NCBI GenBank assembly: GCA_964640065.1
Contig: CAZXIE010000041.1
Location: 1 to 24,920, forward strand
DNA from: JAJRXG01 sp964640065
Lineage (GTDB): Bacteria > Bacteroidota > Bacteroidia > Chitinophagales > Saprospiraceae
Direction: 5' to 3'
Length of the DNA: 24,920 nt
This document shows positions 7,720 through 15,483 of the stretch, in pieces. The notes beneath the pieces are model-generated. The model had not been told where the DNA came from and ran no database searches. It was given only the letters and a program-made list of their open reading frames with translations. Within the stretch, counting starts at the first letter, position 1. Every line of letters starts with the position of its first letter. A program made the position numbers and the translations under genes.

Positions 7720-8739
7720 ATGGGAATATTCAGCGAAATCAAAAAGCTCTTCTTCGTAACTGAGTCGATAGGTAAATCAGCCGTAGATAAAGGAATCGAT
7801 CTAGCAAAAGATGCAGGAGGAGATATCATCGATAAGGCTGGAGATATAGCAAGTGTCGCAGGATCCAAAGCTACCTCGCTAGGTGGTGACTTGGTTGATA
7901 AAGCGGGTGACCTTGGAGGATCGCTTGCGGATAAAACGGGTAACCTTAGAGATGCGATACTTCACTCAGCTGAAGGGACCATGAACATGGTAGAGAAAAA
8001 TGAAACACTTAAGAAAGTAGCCACTACTGCTGAGAACATAGGTGAGAAGGTCTTAAGCACAGGAGAAGACTTGATCAACAAAGGCGGAGAAGCTGTAGAG
8101 TCGCTCGGTAGTAAGATCCTCGGTGAGAATCATGAAAATCTAGAAAAAGCAAAAGACTTCACTGAAAAGATAGGTGAGAAAGTCATGGAAACAAAGGATA
8201 ACATCGTCGATAAGGCTCAAGATGTCATGGGTGACATCAACACAAAGATCGATGAGACTCTAGACAAAGCAAAAGCTGAAGAAGCGGCTGAGGCAGCTGC
8301 TCCACCCAAAGATCCTTTTTATAAGACGATCAAAGAATCAAAAGATGATTCTCTTCTGGATGGCACAGATGACTTCTTTGCGAAGGCAGAAAAATTTGCA
8401 GATGGCGACTATGAAGGAGTTCAAGAAGGGATGATCACTGTCGATGATACCGTACATGAAGTAGACAAGGATATAGCTAAAGCTGGAGGATTTACAGATC
8501 ATGATGGAGATGGTAATGAGCTTGTAGATGATGCCATAGTAGTAGCCGAAGAGCAAACAAAAGAACAAGTGTCAGAGATGGGTGATATGATAGATAAGGC
8601 CTCATCTATACTTGAAGATAAGACAGCTGGCATAGCGGGTGCAGTTACTGCAGCAGGTGGTGCATTAGCAGCAGCGGCTTCTGGTATAGGAGACGATATC
8701 AAGGAAGTAGTAAGTGACGCTACTTCTGAAGAAGAGTAA
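7720..8739 (+). CDS. Acidic LEA-like/amphipathic repeat protein
   Basis: This is a 339-aa acidic protein of unknown function. Residues 20-185 carry degenerate repeats built around [IVA]DK[AGT]G[DN], at about 22, 37, 59, 70, 119 and 163. Several spacings are 11 or 22 residues, as in group 3 LEA or apolipoprotein-like amphipathic helices. An Ala/Glu linker follows (184-195), then a very acidic segment with DHDGDG at 260-265. That segment resembles a calcium-binding EF/dockerin loop, but the usual hydrophobic residue is shifted by one. A Gly/Ala-rich stretch (303-323), possibly membrane-associating, precedes the acidic tail. There is no signal peptide. A role in desiccation, osmotic or envelope stress is inference only. 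It is monocistronic, with a promoter candidate before and a strong terminator after it. Confidence 0.75.
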   Translation: MGIFSEIKKLFFVTESIGKSAVDKGIDLAKDAGGDIIDKAGDIASVAGSKATSLGGDLVDKAGDLGGSLADKTGNLRDAILHSAEGTMNMVEKNETLKKVATTAENIGEKVLSTGEDLINKGGEAVESLGSKILGENHENLEKAKDFTEKIGEKVMETKDNIVDKAQDVMGDINTKIDETLDKAKAEEAAEAAAPPKDPFYKTIKESKDDSLLDGTDDFFAKAEKFADGDYEGVQEGMITVDDTVHEVDKDIAKAGGFTDHDGDGNELVDDAIVVAEEQTKEQVSEMGDMIDKASSILEDKTAGIAGAVTAAGGALAAAASGIGDDIKEVVSDATSEEE

Positions 8740-8796
8740 GGAAAGAATAGTGCCTCATAGGACTTTGCTCTTTGGGTGCACCTTAGAAAGTATTGA

Positions 8797-8822
8797 AGCT
8801 CAGTTTTATACTGGGCTTTTTT
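8797..8822 (+). terminator. Intrinsic terminator after the LEA-like gene
   Basis: AGCTCAG (8797-8803) pairs with CTGGGCT (8811-8817), seven pairs including one G-U, with a 7-nt loop, followed by a run of T from 8817 to 8822. It lies 58 nt after the stop of the LEA-like gene and is the clearest Rho-independent terminator in the window. Confidence 0.85.
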
Positions 8823-8850
8823 ATTTACGCCTGACTCATTAGTTTAAGTC

Positions 8851-8866
8851 ATGCCTTTTAAGGCAT
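8851..8866. repeat. Palindrome ATGCCTTTTAAGGCAT
   Basis: This is a perfect 7-bp inverted repeat with a 2-nt centre, between two convergent genes and 25 nt beyond the glycerate kinase stop. There is no T-tract on either side, so it is a weak terminator candidate. It could instead be a protein-binding site. Confidence 0.4.
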
Positions 8867-8891
8867 CACAGTTGTTCATCATCTTTGTTTA

Positions 8892-10001
8892 CTACTTCAT
8901 AAAGTCAGATATCAACTGTGCTGATAAAGTCTTGAGTAACTCAGCAGTATCAGTCATAGACTTCTCCTTAGAGCCTGATAGAGATATCAGGTCATAAACT
9001 CTACTTATTTCTTCTGGAGTTGTAGTAAGCTTTGACTCTCCACAGATCGCAACTACAGGGATATTCTGCTTATGTGCAGCTTTAGCTATGCCATCGACCA
9101 CTTTACCCTGAAAGGTTTGCTCATCTATACGCCCTTCGCCAGTGATCACTAGATCTACGCTTGATAGGATATCTTTTAATCCTGTAGCATCCATCATAAA
9201 ATTGGTGCCAGAAGTAATCTCAGCATCAAGGAACGCAACCATGCCTCCTGCTAATCCTCCTGCGGCTCCAGCTCCGGCTAGCTTGGTGACATCTTTATCG
9301 ATGATTTTCTTACACTTACGGGCTAGTTTTTTAACTCCCTTTTCGAGTATCTCTCTTGCGTATTTGTCTGCTCCTTTTTGTTGAGCATAAACATTGGTAG
9401 CTCCATGCTTTCCATAAAGTGGATTATTGACATCAGTGACAGCATAGAATTTTACATCATCGGGGTTATACCGAAGCACCCTTTTTATATCCATGATAAA
9501 GGCAAGACTCAGACCGACTGGAGGAACCCTGTCTCCATCTCTATCTAAAAACTCATATCCAAGTGCCTCGGCCATGCCGATGCCCATGTCATTAGTCGCA
9601 CTACCGCCAAGGAATACATAGACGTTTTTAGCACCATGCGAGAGGGCGTCTAGGACCATCTCACCTGCACCGTACGTCGTCGTATACAGTGGATTCTGTT
9701 CATATTTCGTAAGAAGAGAAAGTCCTGAGGATCTCGACATTTCTATATAGGCAGTCTCACCTGCCATGAGATAAGTACTTGTGATACTTCTCCCCAGTGG
9801 ATCTTTTACCACCGTCCGCTTTTCTTCTGCCTTAAGATTAGCTTGAAGAACTTCGAGTGATCCTTCTCCCCCATCCGCCATGGGGATGATGGTGGTCTCA
9901 TAATCTGCATTTACGGAAGTGATACCTTGAGCTATGGCCTCACCAACTTCTTGAGCCGAGAGTGAACCTCTGAATTTGTCTGGCGCGATAAGTACATGCA
10001 T
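8892..10001 (-). CDS. Glycerate kinase (GarK/GlxK family)
   Basis: This cytosolic kinase of 369 aa phosphorylates D-glycerate with ATP, feeding lower glycolysis. In this family the product is usually 2-phosphoglycerate. Diagnostic segments are APDKFRGSLSA at 6-16, IPMADGGEG at 39-47, FLGGSATNDMGIG at 130-142, AGAGAAGGLAGGM near 243-255, and TGEGRIDEQTFQGK near 287-300. Length is near the family norm. It follows the pyrophosphohydrolase gene by 9 nt on the same strand and is probably co-transcribed with it, although no shared pathway is obvious. A one-mismatch motif copy, CACTTCCGTAAAT, lies in the gene at 9909-9921, coding T-S-V-N. Confidence 0.93.
   Translation of the reverse strand: MHVLIAPDKFRGSLSAQEVGEAIAQGITSVNADYETTIIPMADGGEGSLEVLQANLKAEEKRTVVKDPLGRSITSTYLMAGETAYIEMSRSSGLSLLTKYEQNPLYTTTYGAGEMVLDALSHGAKNVYVFLGGSATNDMGIGMAEALGYEFLDRDGDRVPPVGLSLAFIMDIKRVLRYNPDDVKFYAVTDVNNPLYGKHGATNVYAQQKGADKYAREILEKGVKKLARKCKKIIDKDVTKLAGAGAAGGLAGGMVAFLDAEITSGTNFMMDATGLKDILSSVDLVITGEGRIDEQTFQGKVVDGIAKAAHKQNIPVVAICGESKLTTTPEEISRVYDLISLSGSKEKSMTDTAELLKTLSAQLISDFMK
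9909..9921 (-). repeat. Recurrent 13-mer copy 4 (CACTTCCGTAAAT)
   Basis: This copy lies inside the glycerate kinase gene, reading T-S-V-N. It differs from the exact form only at base 6. Confidence 0.65.
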
Positions 10002-10010
10002 CGTCGGAAG

Positions 10011-10496
10011 TTAATCAGTTGACATCATACCTTTTATATCTGCGGGGCTGTACTCCACGCTTTTCAGCACCTTGCTATCACCCTCTCGGTAGACAAGATA
10101 TTCTCCTCCCCGTTGTACGACATATGAGTCAGTACCCTTCTTCTCTTTATAGTGCTGTTGAGTTTGATGAGCGACTTCTTCAGTCTTACAGGTCTTACTC
10201 ATATTAGATCGCTGTACTTCATCAAAGAGCTGCTTGAACTTGTCAGCTAGACCAAACTCTAGGATAGCCCCTGATAGTACATACTGTATATCACAAAGGG
10301 CGTCGGCTACCTCCACAAGATCATTATCAGCGATAGCATCCTTCAGTTCATCGAGCTCTTCTTGGAGAAGATTCACCCGAAGAGCACATCTCTGAGACGA
10401 CGGTATCGTCGGTTTCTCAAGTATCGGCAAATCAAATGTCTCATGAAATTTTGCCACATCACTTAAGCCTTGAGGCTCATCGTACTTCTTACTCAT
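10011..10496 (-). CDS. MazG/HisE-like nucleoside triphosphate pyrophosphohydrolase
   Basis: This 161-aa all-alpha NTP pyrophosphohydrolase would cleave an NTP or related phosphoribosyl substrate to the monophosphate and PPi, using Mg bound by acidic side chains. The metal-binding pattern is visible as LQEELDEL (Glu46, Glu47, Glu50) followed by VEVADALCDIQYV (Glu62, Asp65, Asp69). This resembles the DR2231/PRA-PH branch rather than the two-domain MazG. After the core domain (about 10-115) there is a roughly 40-residue tail with a predicted beta-rich YVVQRGGEYLVYREG segment. It is the first gene of a two-gene operon with glycerate kinase. House-cleaning of damaged nucleotides is the likely role, and the substrate is unknown. 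Confidence 0.8.
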   Translation of the reverse strand: MSKKYDEPQGLSDVAKFHETFDLPILEKPTIPSSQRCALRVNLLQEELDELKDAIADNDLVEVADALCDIQYVLSGAILEFGLADKFKQLFDEVQRSNMSKTCKTEEVAHQTQQHYKEKKGTDSYVVQRGGEYLVYREGDSKVLKSVEYSPADIKGMMSTD

Positions 10497-10615
10497 TGGT
10501 CAGATTCTTATGGTGCATAAATAAGACAAATAAGGATAATGTGTCATATGAAGTCTATGCTTATTAGAAATAATCCGTGGTGTAACAACTATATTCACGG
10601 GATGACATCCTACCT

Positions 10616-11725
10616 ATGAAGAGAAAAGATTTTATCAAGGCTGGTGCATTGGCTGGACTTGGTGGAGCTGTAGCGGCTTCATCTTGTAAGAATGTCAGTG
10701 ATGAAAAAATAGAAGCTCCCAATATTATCACCAACAAGAAATTTCGGTGGAAGATAGCTACTACTTGGCCACCTAACTTTCCTGTTGTCGGTGAAGGATG
10801 TAATCGACTTGCAGAGTGGATCAACACGATGTCCAACGGACGACTCGAAATCAAAGTCTATGGCGGCGGTGAGTTAATCCCACCTCTAGAAGTCTTTGAA
10901 GCTGTGAACGCTGGCATGATTGAGATGGGGCATGGAGCATCGTATTATTGGACAGGTATAGAGCAGGCTCTAGCCTTTTTTACGACAGTTCCTTTTGGGA
11001 TGAATGCGCAGCAAATGAATGCTTGGCTAGACTTTGGAGGAGGTCAGCAGCTCTGGGAAGAAGTATATGACAAATACAATATCATTCCTTTCGCTGCAGG
11101 TAATACGGGAGTACAGATGGGCGGCTGGTACAACCGCAAGATCGAGTCAATGGAGAGCTGGAAAGGCCTCAAAATGAGGATGCCAGGACTAGGTGGTAAA
11201 GTGATCGAACAAGCAGGAGCAACAGCGGTACTCTCTCCTGGAGCAGAGCTGTACACTAATCTCGAACGAGGAGTCATCGACGCAACTGAGTGGATAGGTC
11301 CTTATCACGATTATCTCATGGACTTCCACAAGATCACGAAGTACTATTACTACCCGGGATGGCATGAGACGGGATCAGTCTTAGAGTGTATCGTGAATAA
11401 AGAGAAATATCAAGAACTACCAAGAGACCTCCAAGAGATCGTAAGAACCGCTTGCTATAGATCTAACCAAGAGATGCTCGCCGACTTCGAATCCAAAAAC
11501 AACATCTACCTTAAGAAGATACTAGAAGAAAGCACAGCCGAGTTAGTGAGATTTCCAGCAGAAGTGCTTGATGGTCTTAAAACCATAGCTTTAGAACTAT
11601 ACGACGATATGGCTACTAAGAGTGAAGTGGTCAGCAAAGTATATAGCTCCTTCAAGACCTTCAAGAAAGATATCGGAGAGTGGAGTAATCTGGCGGAAGG
11701 CTCCTTTTATAAGGACATCATGTAA
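10616..11725 (+). CDS. TRAP transporter solute-binding lipoprotein, DctP/TakP-like
   Basis: This 369-aa extracytoplasmic binding protein has an N-terminus (KRKDFIKAGALAGLG then AASSC) that reads as a Tat-like signal joined to a lipobox, with Cys24 the lipidation site. The mature domain follows the TakP branch: Gln167 in GVQMGGW, Arg188 in KMRMPG (the carboxylate-clamping arginine of DctP proteins) and Trp226 in EWIGPYHD. Their spacing closely matches R. sphaeroides TakP (Q154, R175, W215). TakP binds 2-keto acids with a cation, so an organic acid ligand is likely. No DctQ/DctM membrane genes are adjacent, so its permease lies elsewhere. dgt follows after 33 nt (or 0 if GTG is used). Confidence 0.9.
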   Translation: MKRKDFIKAGALAGLGGAVAASSCKNVSDEKIEAPNIITNKKFRWKIATTWPPNFPVVGEGCNRLAEWINTMSNGRLEIKVYGGGELIPPLEVFEAVNAGMIEMGHGASYYWTGIEQALAFFTTVPFGMNAQQMNAWLDFGGGQQLWEEVYDKYNIIPFAAGNTGVQMGGWYNRKIESMESWKGLKMRMPGLGGKVIEQAGATAVLSPGAELYTNLERGVIDATEWIGPYHDYLMDFHKITKYYYYPGWHETGSVLECIVNKEKYQELPRDLQEIVRTACYRSNQEMLADFESKNNIYLKKILEESTAELVRFPAEVLDGLKTIALELYDDMATKSEVVSKVYSSFKTFKKDIGEWSNLAEGSFYKDIM

Positions 11726-11758
11726 GTGTCTTATCAAGTATCAGTAGCTTTGGCGGCG

Positions 11759-13135
11759 ATGAGATGGGAAGAGTGTTATACAAATCGTAGATCGGGTACA
11801 GATACATCTACCCCATCAACTAGGACGGATTATCAGCGTGATTTCGATAGACTCATATTTGCTTCGTCTTTTCGTCGTCTTCAGAATAAAACTCAGGTCT
11901 TTCCACTACCCGGAAGCACCTTTGTTCATAACCGACTTACTCATTCGTTAGAAGTCTCTTCTGTAGGTCGATCACTTGGCGCTATCGTAGGTGGTCACCT
12001 TGCAAGTCATGATGTTTCATCAAATGATCAGGCATCACAGGACTTTTATCAACGCGACCTCGCCAGTGTTATCGCTGCAGCCTGCCTCGCACATGATATC
12101 GGCAATCCCGCCTTTGGTCATAGTGGCGAAAAAGCGATCTCTAATTACTTTATAGAAAATGCTGATACTGAGATAGAAGGACGTCCACTTCGAGAGCACT
12201 TTGGTGATCATGAGTGGCAAGATCTCATCACCTTCGAAGGTAATGCCAATGCACTCCGAGTCATGACTCATCCATATAGAGACAAGCCAAAGACTGGTAT
12301 GGGTCTGACGTATACGACCCTCGCTTCCATCATCAAATATCCTTGTTCTTCAGACGCCACAGATAAAAGGTATAAGCATCGCAAAAAATATGGATTCTTT
12401 AAGACTGAGAAGAGCACCTTCCTGAGTATAGCGGAGGCATTGCATATGCATAAAGAAAGTGAGCAGCCAGTTATATATAGACGACATCCATTCGTTTATC
12501 TCGTAGAAGCTGCAGATGATATCTGCTATCGGATCATAGATCTAGAAGATGCACAACGACTTGGCATCATATCCAAACAGCGAGCAGCTGATAGTCTTTT
12601 ATCTATCCTTGAGCAGCTTAATCAGGCTGAGACAGATAAGATAAATACCACCTTCAGATCGATCAAAGATGCTAACGATAGCATCGCCTACTTGAGAGCC
12701 AAGACGATCAACCTTCTCACTGAGCTATCTGCACAGAAGTTTATCGAAAGCAAGGATGATATACTTCGTGGCACTTACGTAAATACGTTAGTAGACGAGA
12801 TCGAAGAAAGCACACCTGCTCTCAAAGAACTCGTCCAACTATCGGTCAAAGAAATCTATAGGCACCACTCCGTCATAGAGATAGAGATAACGGGTTATCA
12901 TGTGATGTCTCATCTGCTATCATTATTTGTACCAGCTGTACTTAGGGAAAAGAAGGTTGGTACTGATAGGATGGCTATCAACTTAATCCCATACCAGTTC
13001 ACGGAGTATGAAGAGACGGAGTCCTCTTATCTTAAAGTGATGTCTATCGTCGACTTTATATCTGGCATGACTGATAGTTATGCTACGGAGTTTTATCGCA
13101 AGACGACAGGTATCGATATTTCTAAGCATGTCTGA
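11759..13135 (+). CDS. dgt: Deoxyguanosinetriphosphate triphosphohydrolase (dGTPase)
   Basis: This HD-domain enzyme cleaves dGTP to deoxyguanosine and triphosphate, helping balance dNTP pools. From the ATG at 11759 it is 458 aa. The metal site is shown by His62 in LTHSLEV, His112-Asp113 in CLAHDIGNPAFGHSGE, and the later aspartate in VEAADDICYRIIDLEDA. FRRLQNKTQVFP and FEGNANALRV are also characteristic. A GTG at 11726, immediately after the TRAP gene stop, would add 11 residues, but MRWEECYTNRRSG matches the usual family start better. The 3' end overlaps convergent mpl by 14 nt. It carries CACTTACGTAAAT at 12772-12784 in the T-Y-V-N codons. Confidence 0.93.
   Translation: MRWEECYTNRRSGTDTSTPSTRTDYQRDFDRLIFASSFRRLQNKTQVFPLPGSTFVHNRLTHSLEVSSVGRSLGAIVGGHLASHDVSSNDQASQDFYQRDLASVIAAACLAHDIGNPAFGHSGEKAISNYFIENADTEIEGRPLREHFGDHEWQDLITFEGNANALRVMTHPYRDKPKTGMGLTYTTLASIIKYPCSSDATDKRYKHRKKYGFFKTEKSTFLSIAEALHMHKESEQPVIYRRHPFVYLVEAADDICYRIIDLEDAQRLGIISKQRAADSLLSILEQLNQAETDKINTTFRSIKDANDSIAYLRAKTINLLTELSAQKFIESKDDILRGTYVNTLVDEIEESTPALKELVQLSVKEIYRHHSVIEIEITGYHVMSHLLSLFVPAVLREKKVGTDRMAINLIPYQFTEYEETESSYLKVMSIVDFISGMTDSYATEFYRKTTGIDISKHV
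12772..12784 (+). repeat. Recurrent 13-mer copy 5 (CACTTACGTAAAT)
   Basis: This copy lies inside dgt, reading T-Y-V-N in the same codon register as copies 1 and 4. It differs from the exact form only at base 6. Confidence 0.7.
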
Positions 13136-14447
13136 TCTTGTCGAGATCTAGTCCGCCAAACGTACCCGAACTCATCAACAAAATGACGTCATAGTTATTC
13201 TTCATATCGATTAGCATCGACTGCAACTCATCCTGATCAGAGATGACACGAAGTTTATCATTAGCGAATCCGGTTTGCACCTTAGAATTGTCTAAGTCAG
13301 GTAAGCGCTTCATCTTCAAAGCATGGTGGTCGAAGTATACGATAGCATCGTCGACCTCGTCGAGTGTTCCCTCATACTGAGGTAAGAAGTCTTCACTTAA
13401 ACTACTATAAGTATGTAGCTCATATATAGCCAGTATCTTCTTTGTTGTATAAGCACTTCGGACGGCACGAACTGTTGCTCTGACTTTAGAAGGAGCATGA
13501 GCATAATCGAGATATACGATGGGATCTCGGCTTATCAGTTCAAGTCTTTTTCCAACTCCTTTAAAAGAAGACATGGCAGATAAGAAGTCTGCCTCTTGGA
13601 TACCTAGTTTTTCGCACACTAGAGCGGCTGCCTTTAAGTTGGCCATGTTGTGATCACCAAATATGTGAAGCGGATACAACTTCTGCCCAGCAGTTACTTG
13701 CCCATCTTGGAGATGGTATTGATCGTAAGCCTGCTCACTTAGATCGTTTCTTTTTTTCATCAATCCTTGCAAGTGTTCATCTTCTCCAAACCAAATGATT
13801 GAAGTATCTTCATCGGCGCACTGAGATATCAGATGGTCAAACTGTGAGACATAATTTTCTTCAGTAGGAAAGACATTTTTATGATCCCATTCTACTCCAG
13901 TGATCACGACTATCTGTCCATGGTAGTGTAGCATCTTTGGTTGGGGATCGACTCTCGAGCTAAGGTACTCGTCTCCTTCGATGACCATCACAGGAGCTCC
14001 CGAAAGTCGGACCATTCTATCGAATCCATCCAACAATCCACCTAAGAGATAATCCGCGTCAAGACCTATGGTCTTCAAAGCGTGCATGATCATCGCGGTA
14101 GTAGTACTCTTACCATGACTTCCCGCTATGACCACTTTGGTAGGACTCGTACTGTATCGCCCTACATACTCTGGAAAAGAAACTACATCGATATGGAGCT
14201 CTTTAGCTTTTGCTAACTCAGGGTTATCAAGATGTGCGTGCATTCCTAGGACAATCAGATCGATATCTGAAGTAATCCTATCAGGATTCCATCCTTCTTC
14301 TGGCAGCAAGCCTGCTGCATCTAATCGACTCCGCGCTGGGTCGTATATCTCGTCATCAGAACCACTCACAGTATGCCCTTGAGCTGCTAGCTCCAATGCT
14401 AGATTATGCATGACTTTTCCCCCGATGGCGATGAGATGTATCCTCAT
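13122..14447 (-). CDS. mpl: UDP-MurNAc:L-Ala-gamma-D-Glu-meso-DAP ligase
   Basis: Mpl reattaches recycled murein tripeptide to UDP-N-acetylmuramate in the cytosol, linking peptidoglycan turnover back to synthesis. The 441-aa sequence starts with the Rossmann-like MRIHLIAIGGKVMHNLA. It carries the ATP loop AGSHGKSTTT at 108-117, the EGDEYLSSR segment at 157-165, and GVEWDHKNVFPTEENY at 184-199. The LDYAHAPSKV segment marks the Mur C-terminal domain. The sequence MHNLALELAAQGH and the overall layout favour Mpl over MurC. Length is slightly below the E. coli enzyme (about 457) but all domains are present. Its presence implies DAP-type peptidoglycan recycling. The gene converges on dgt with a 14-nt overlap of coding ends. 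Confidence 0.93.
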   Translation of the reverse strand: MRIHLIAIGGKVMHNLALELAAQGHTVSGSDDEIYDPARSRLDAAGLLPEEGWNPDRITSDIDLIVLGMHAHLDNPELAKAKELHIDVVSFPEYVGRYSTSPTKVVIAGSHGKSTTTAMIMHALKTIGLDADYLLGGLLDGFDRMVRLSGAPVMVIEGDEYLSSRVDPQPKMLHYHGQIVVITGVEWDHKNVFPTEENYVSQFDHLISQCADEDTSIIWFGEDEHLQGLMKKRNDLSEQAYDQYHLQDGQVTAGQKLYPLHIFGDHNMANLKAAALVCEKLGIQEADFLSAMSSFKGVGKRLELISRDPIVYLDYAHAPSKVRATVRAVRSAYTTKKILAIYELHTYSSLSEDFLPQYEGTLDEVDDAIVYFDHHALKMKRLPDLDNSKVQTGFANDKLRVISDQDELQSMLIDMKNNYDVILLMSSGTFGGLDLDKIRHA

Positions 14448-14465
14448 TAATGGAAGTTAGATGAC

Positions 14466-14473
14466 CAAATGTA
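14466..14473 (-). promoter_or_regulatory. Candidate mpl -7 box (TACATTTG)
   Basis: The minus strand reads TACATTTG, identical to the -7 element of the rnpB promoter, 18 nt before the mpl start. No TTTG lies 19-20 nt upstream, so only the -7 half is supported. Confidence 0.4.
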
Positions 14474-14602
14474 CCAATATCGCATCCTGATGACATACTT
14501 AACCAACAAAACTGGCCTCAGACTTGTAATATATAGGTGAATAGGTACGTTTTCACACCAACAATAGAGACGTACTACGTCATAACAAAGAGATTTTACC
14601 CG

Positions 14603-14749
14603 ATGAAAATCAAAAAGGCACATTATAATCTAATCGTAACAGTAGCTGTTATAGCAGCTATCGCTCTTTCTGCATGTAACAGAAAAAGCTATTACGGCTG
14701 TCCAGTGAGCTTTGATGTTAAGCCATTTTTGGACGTACTTGGTTGCTAG
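14603..14749 (+). CDS. Small lipoprotein, 48 aa, unknown function
   Basis: From the ATG at 14603 the product is MKIKKAHYN, then a hydrophobic stretch and the lipobox ALSAC. This is a textbook type II signal with lysines in the n-region and Cys at residue 25. Only about 24 residues remain after cleavage (CNRKSYYGCPV... ending in GC), with two further cysteines. An in-frame ATG at 14537 would add 22 residues and spoil the signal. It precedes mnmD by 6 nt and is probably co-transcribed. The mature peptide is too short for an enzyme, and I cannot name a role. Confidence 0.7.
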   Translation: MKIKKAHYNLIVTVAVIAAIALSACNRKSYYGCPVSFDVKPFLDVLGC

Positions 14750-14755
14750 TTGTAT

Positions 14756-15424
14756 ATGAAGGATCGCCTAGATCTTTCGACTACCCAAGATGGTTCTTCT
14801 ACCCTCTACTCTACAAGGTGGAATGCGCATTATCATAGTACACACGGTGCTATCCAAGAAAGTATACACGTATTTATCAATGCCGGATTAAAGCACTGGC
14901 TATCCTCGACAGCATCAAAAAATGTATCTATACTAGAATACGGTATGGGCACTGGGTTGAACGTATTACTCACTCAGGACTACGCCCTCAAGAATGAAAT
15001 TCACATCGACTATGAAACGATAGAAGCGTATCCCATAACTGAGGACATAGCTTCAAAACTCAATTATAGTGCTGATAATGCACTACCTTCTATACAGCCC
15101 ATCCATCAAGCCCCATGGGGTAAAACTCAAGCATTGAATTCCTTTTTCGATCTCCAAAAGCACAACCTCCTGTTCGAGGACTTTACAAGTGACGACTTAT
15201 ACGATGTCATCTTTTATGATGCCTTTGGTCCTGGAGCACAGCCATCGTTGTGGGAAGAGCCACTACTATCTAAAGTGGTATCAGTCATGGCTCCAGGTGC
15301 CTGCTTAGTTACGTATTGTGCACAAGGTGCCTTCAAAAGAATACTTAAAGGACACGGCCTTCAGATAGAGAGATTACCAGGTCCTCCTGGGAAAAGAGAG
15401 ATGACTCGCGCATCTAAGACATAA
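14756..15424 (+). CDS. mnmD: tRNA mnm5s2U34 biosynthesis methyltransferase
   Basis: MnmD transfers a methyl group from SAM to the 5-aminomethyl group of wobble U34, completing mnm5(s2)U in tRNAs. From the ATG at 14756 the protein is 222 aa, and a TTG two codons earlier is possible. It shows YHSTHGAIQESIHVFI near the N-terminus, the SAM-binding EYGMGTGLNVLL at about 62-73, the FYDAFGPGAQPSLW signature near 155-168, and TYCAQGAFKRILKGHG followed by LPGPPGKREM. This is the stand-alone methyltransferase form, without the FAD oxidase half found in proteobacterial MnmC. It is preceded by the small lipoprotein gene and followed by the symporter gene after 59 nt. Confidence 0.9.
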   Translation: MKDRLDLSTTQDGSSTLYSTRWNAHYHSTHGAIQESIHVFINAGLKHWLSSTASKNVSILEYGMGTGLNVLLTQDYALKNEIHIDYETIEAYPITEDIASKLNYSADNALPSIQPIHQAPWGKTQALNSFFDLQKHNLLFEDFTSDDLYDVIFYDAFGPGAQPSLWEEPLLSKVVSVMAPGACLVTYCAQGAFKRILKGHGLQIERLPGPPGKREMTRASKT

Positions 15425-15451
15425 ACTAAGTACCGATACTCAGTAACGCAT

Positions 15452-15464
15452 CGCTATATTAGCG
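15452..15464. repeat. Small hairpin upstream of the symporter
   Basis: CGCTA/TAGCG arms with a TAT loop form a 5-bp stem, flanked by two GTAACG hexamers (15443-15448 and 15463-15468). It sits 20 nt before the symporter ATG, so it could modulate translation or be a stray REP-like unit. It is short enough to be chance. Confidence 0.3.
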
Positions 15465-15483
15465 TAACGACAATCATAAGTCT

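Noticed and set aside
8846..8891. Terminator for the glycerate kinase gene at ATGCCTTTTAAGGCAT
   Set aside because: The palindrome is clear but no T-tract follows on the minus strand, so I record it only as a repeat.
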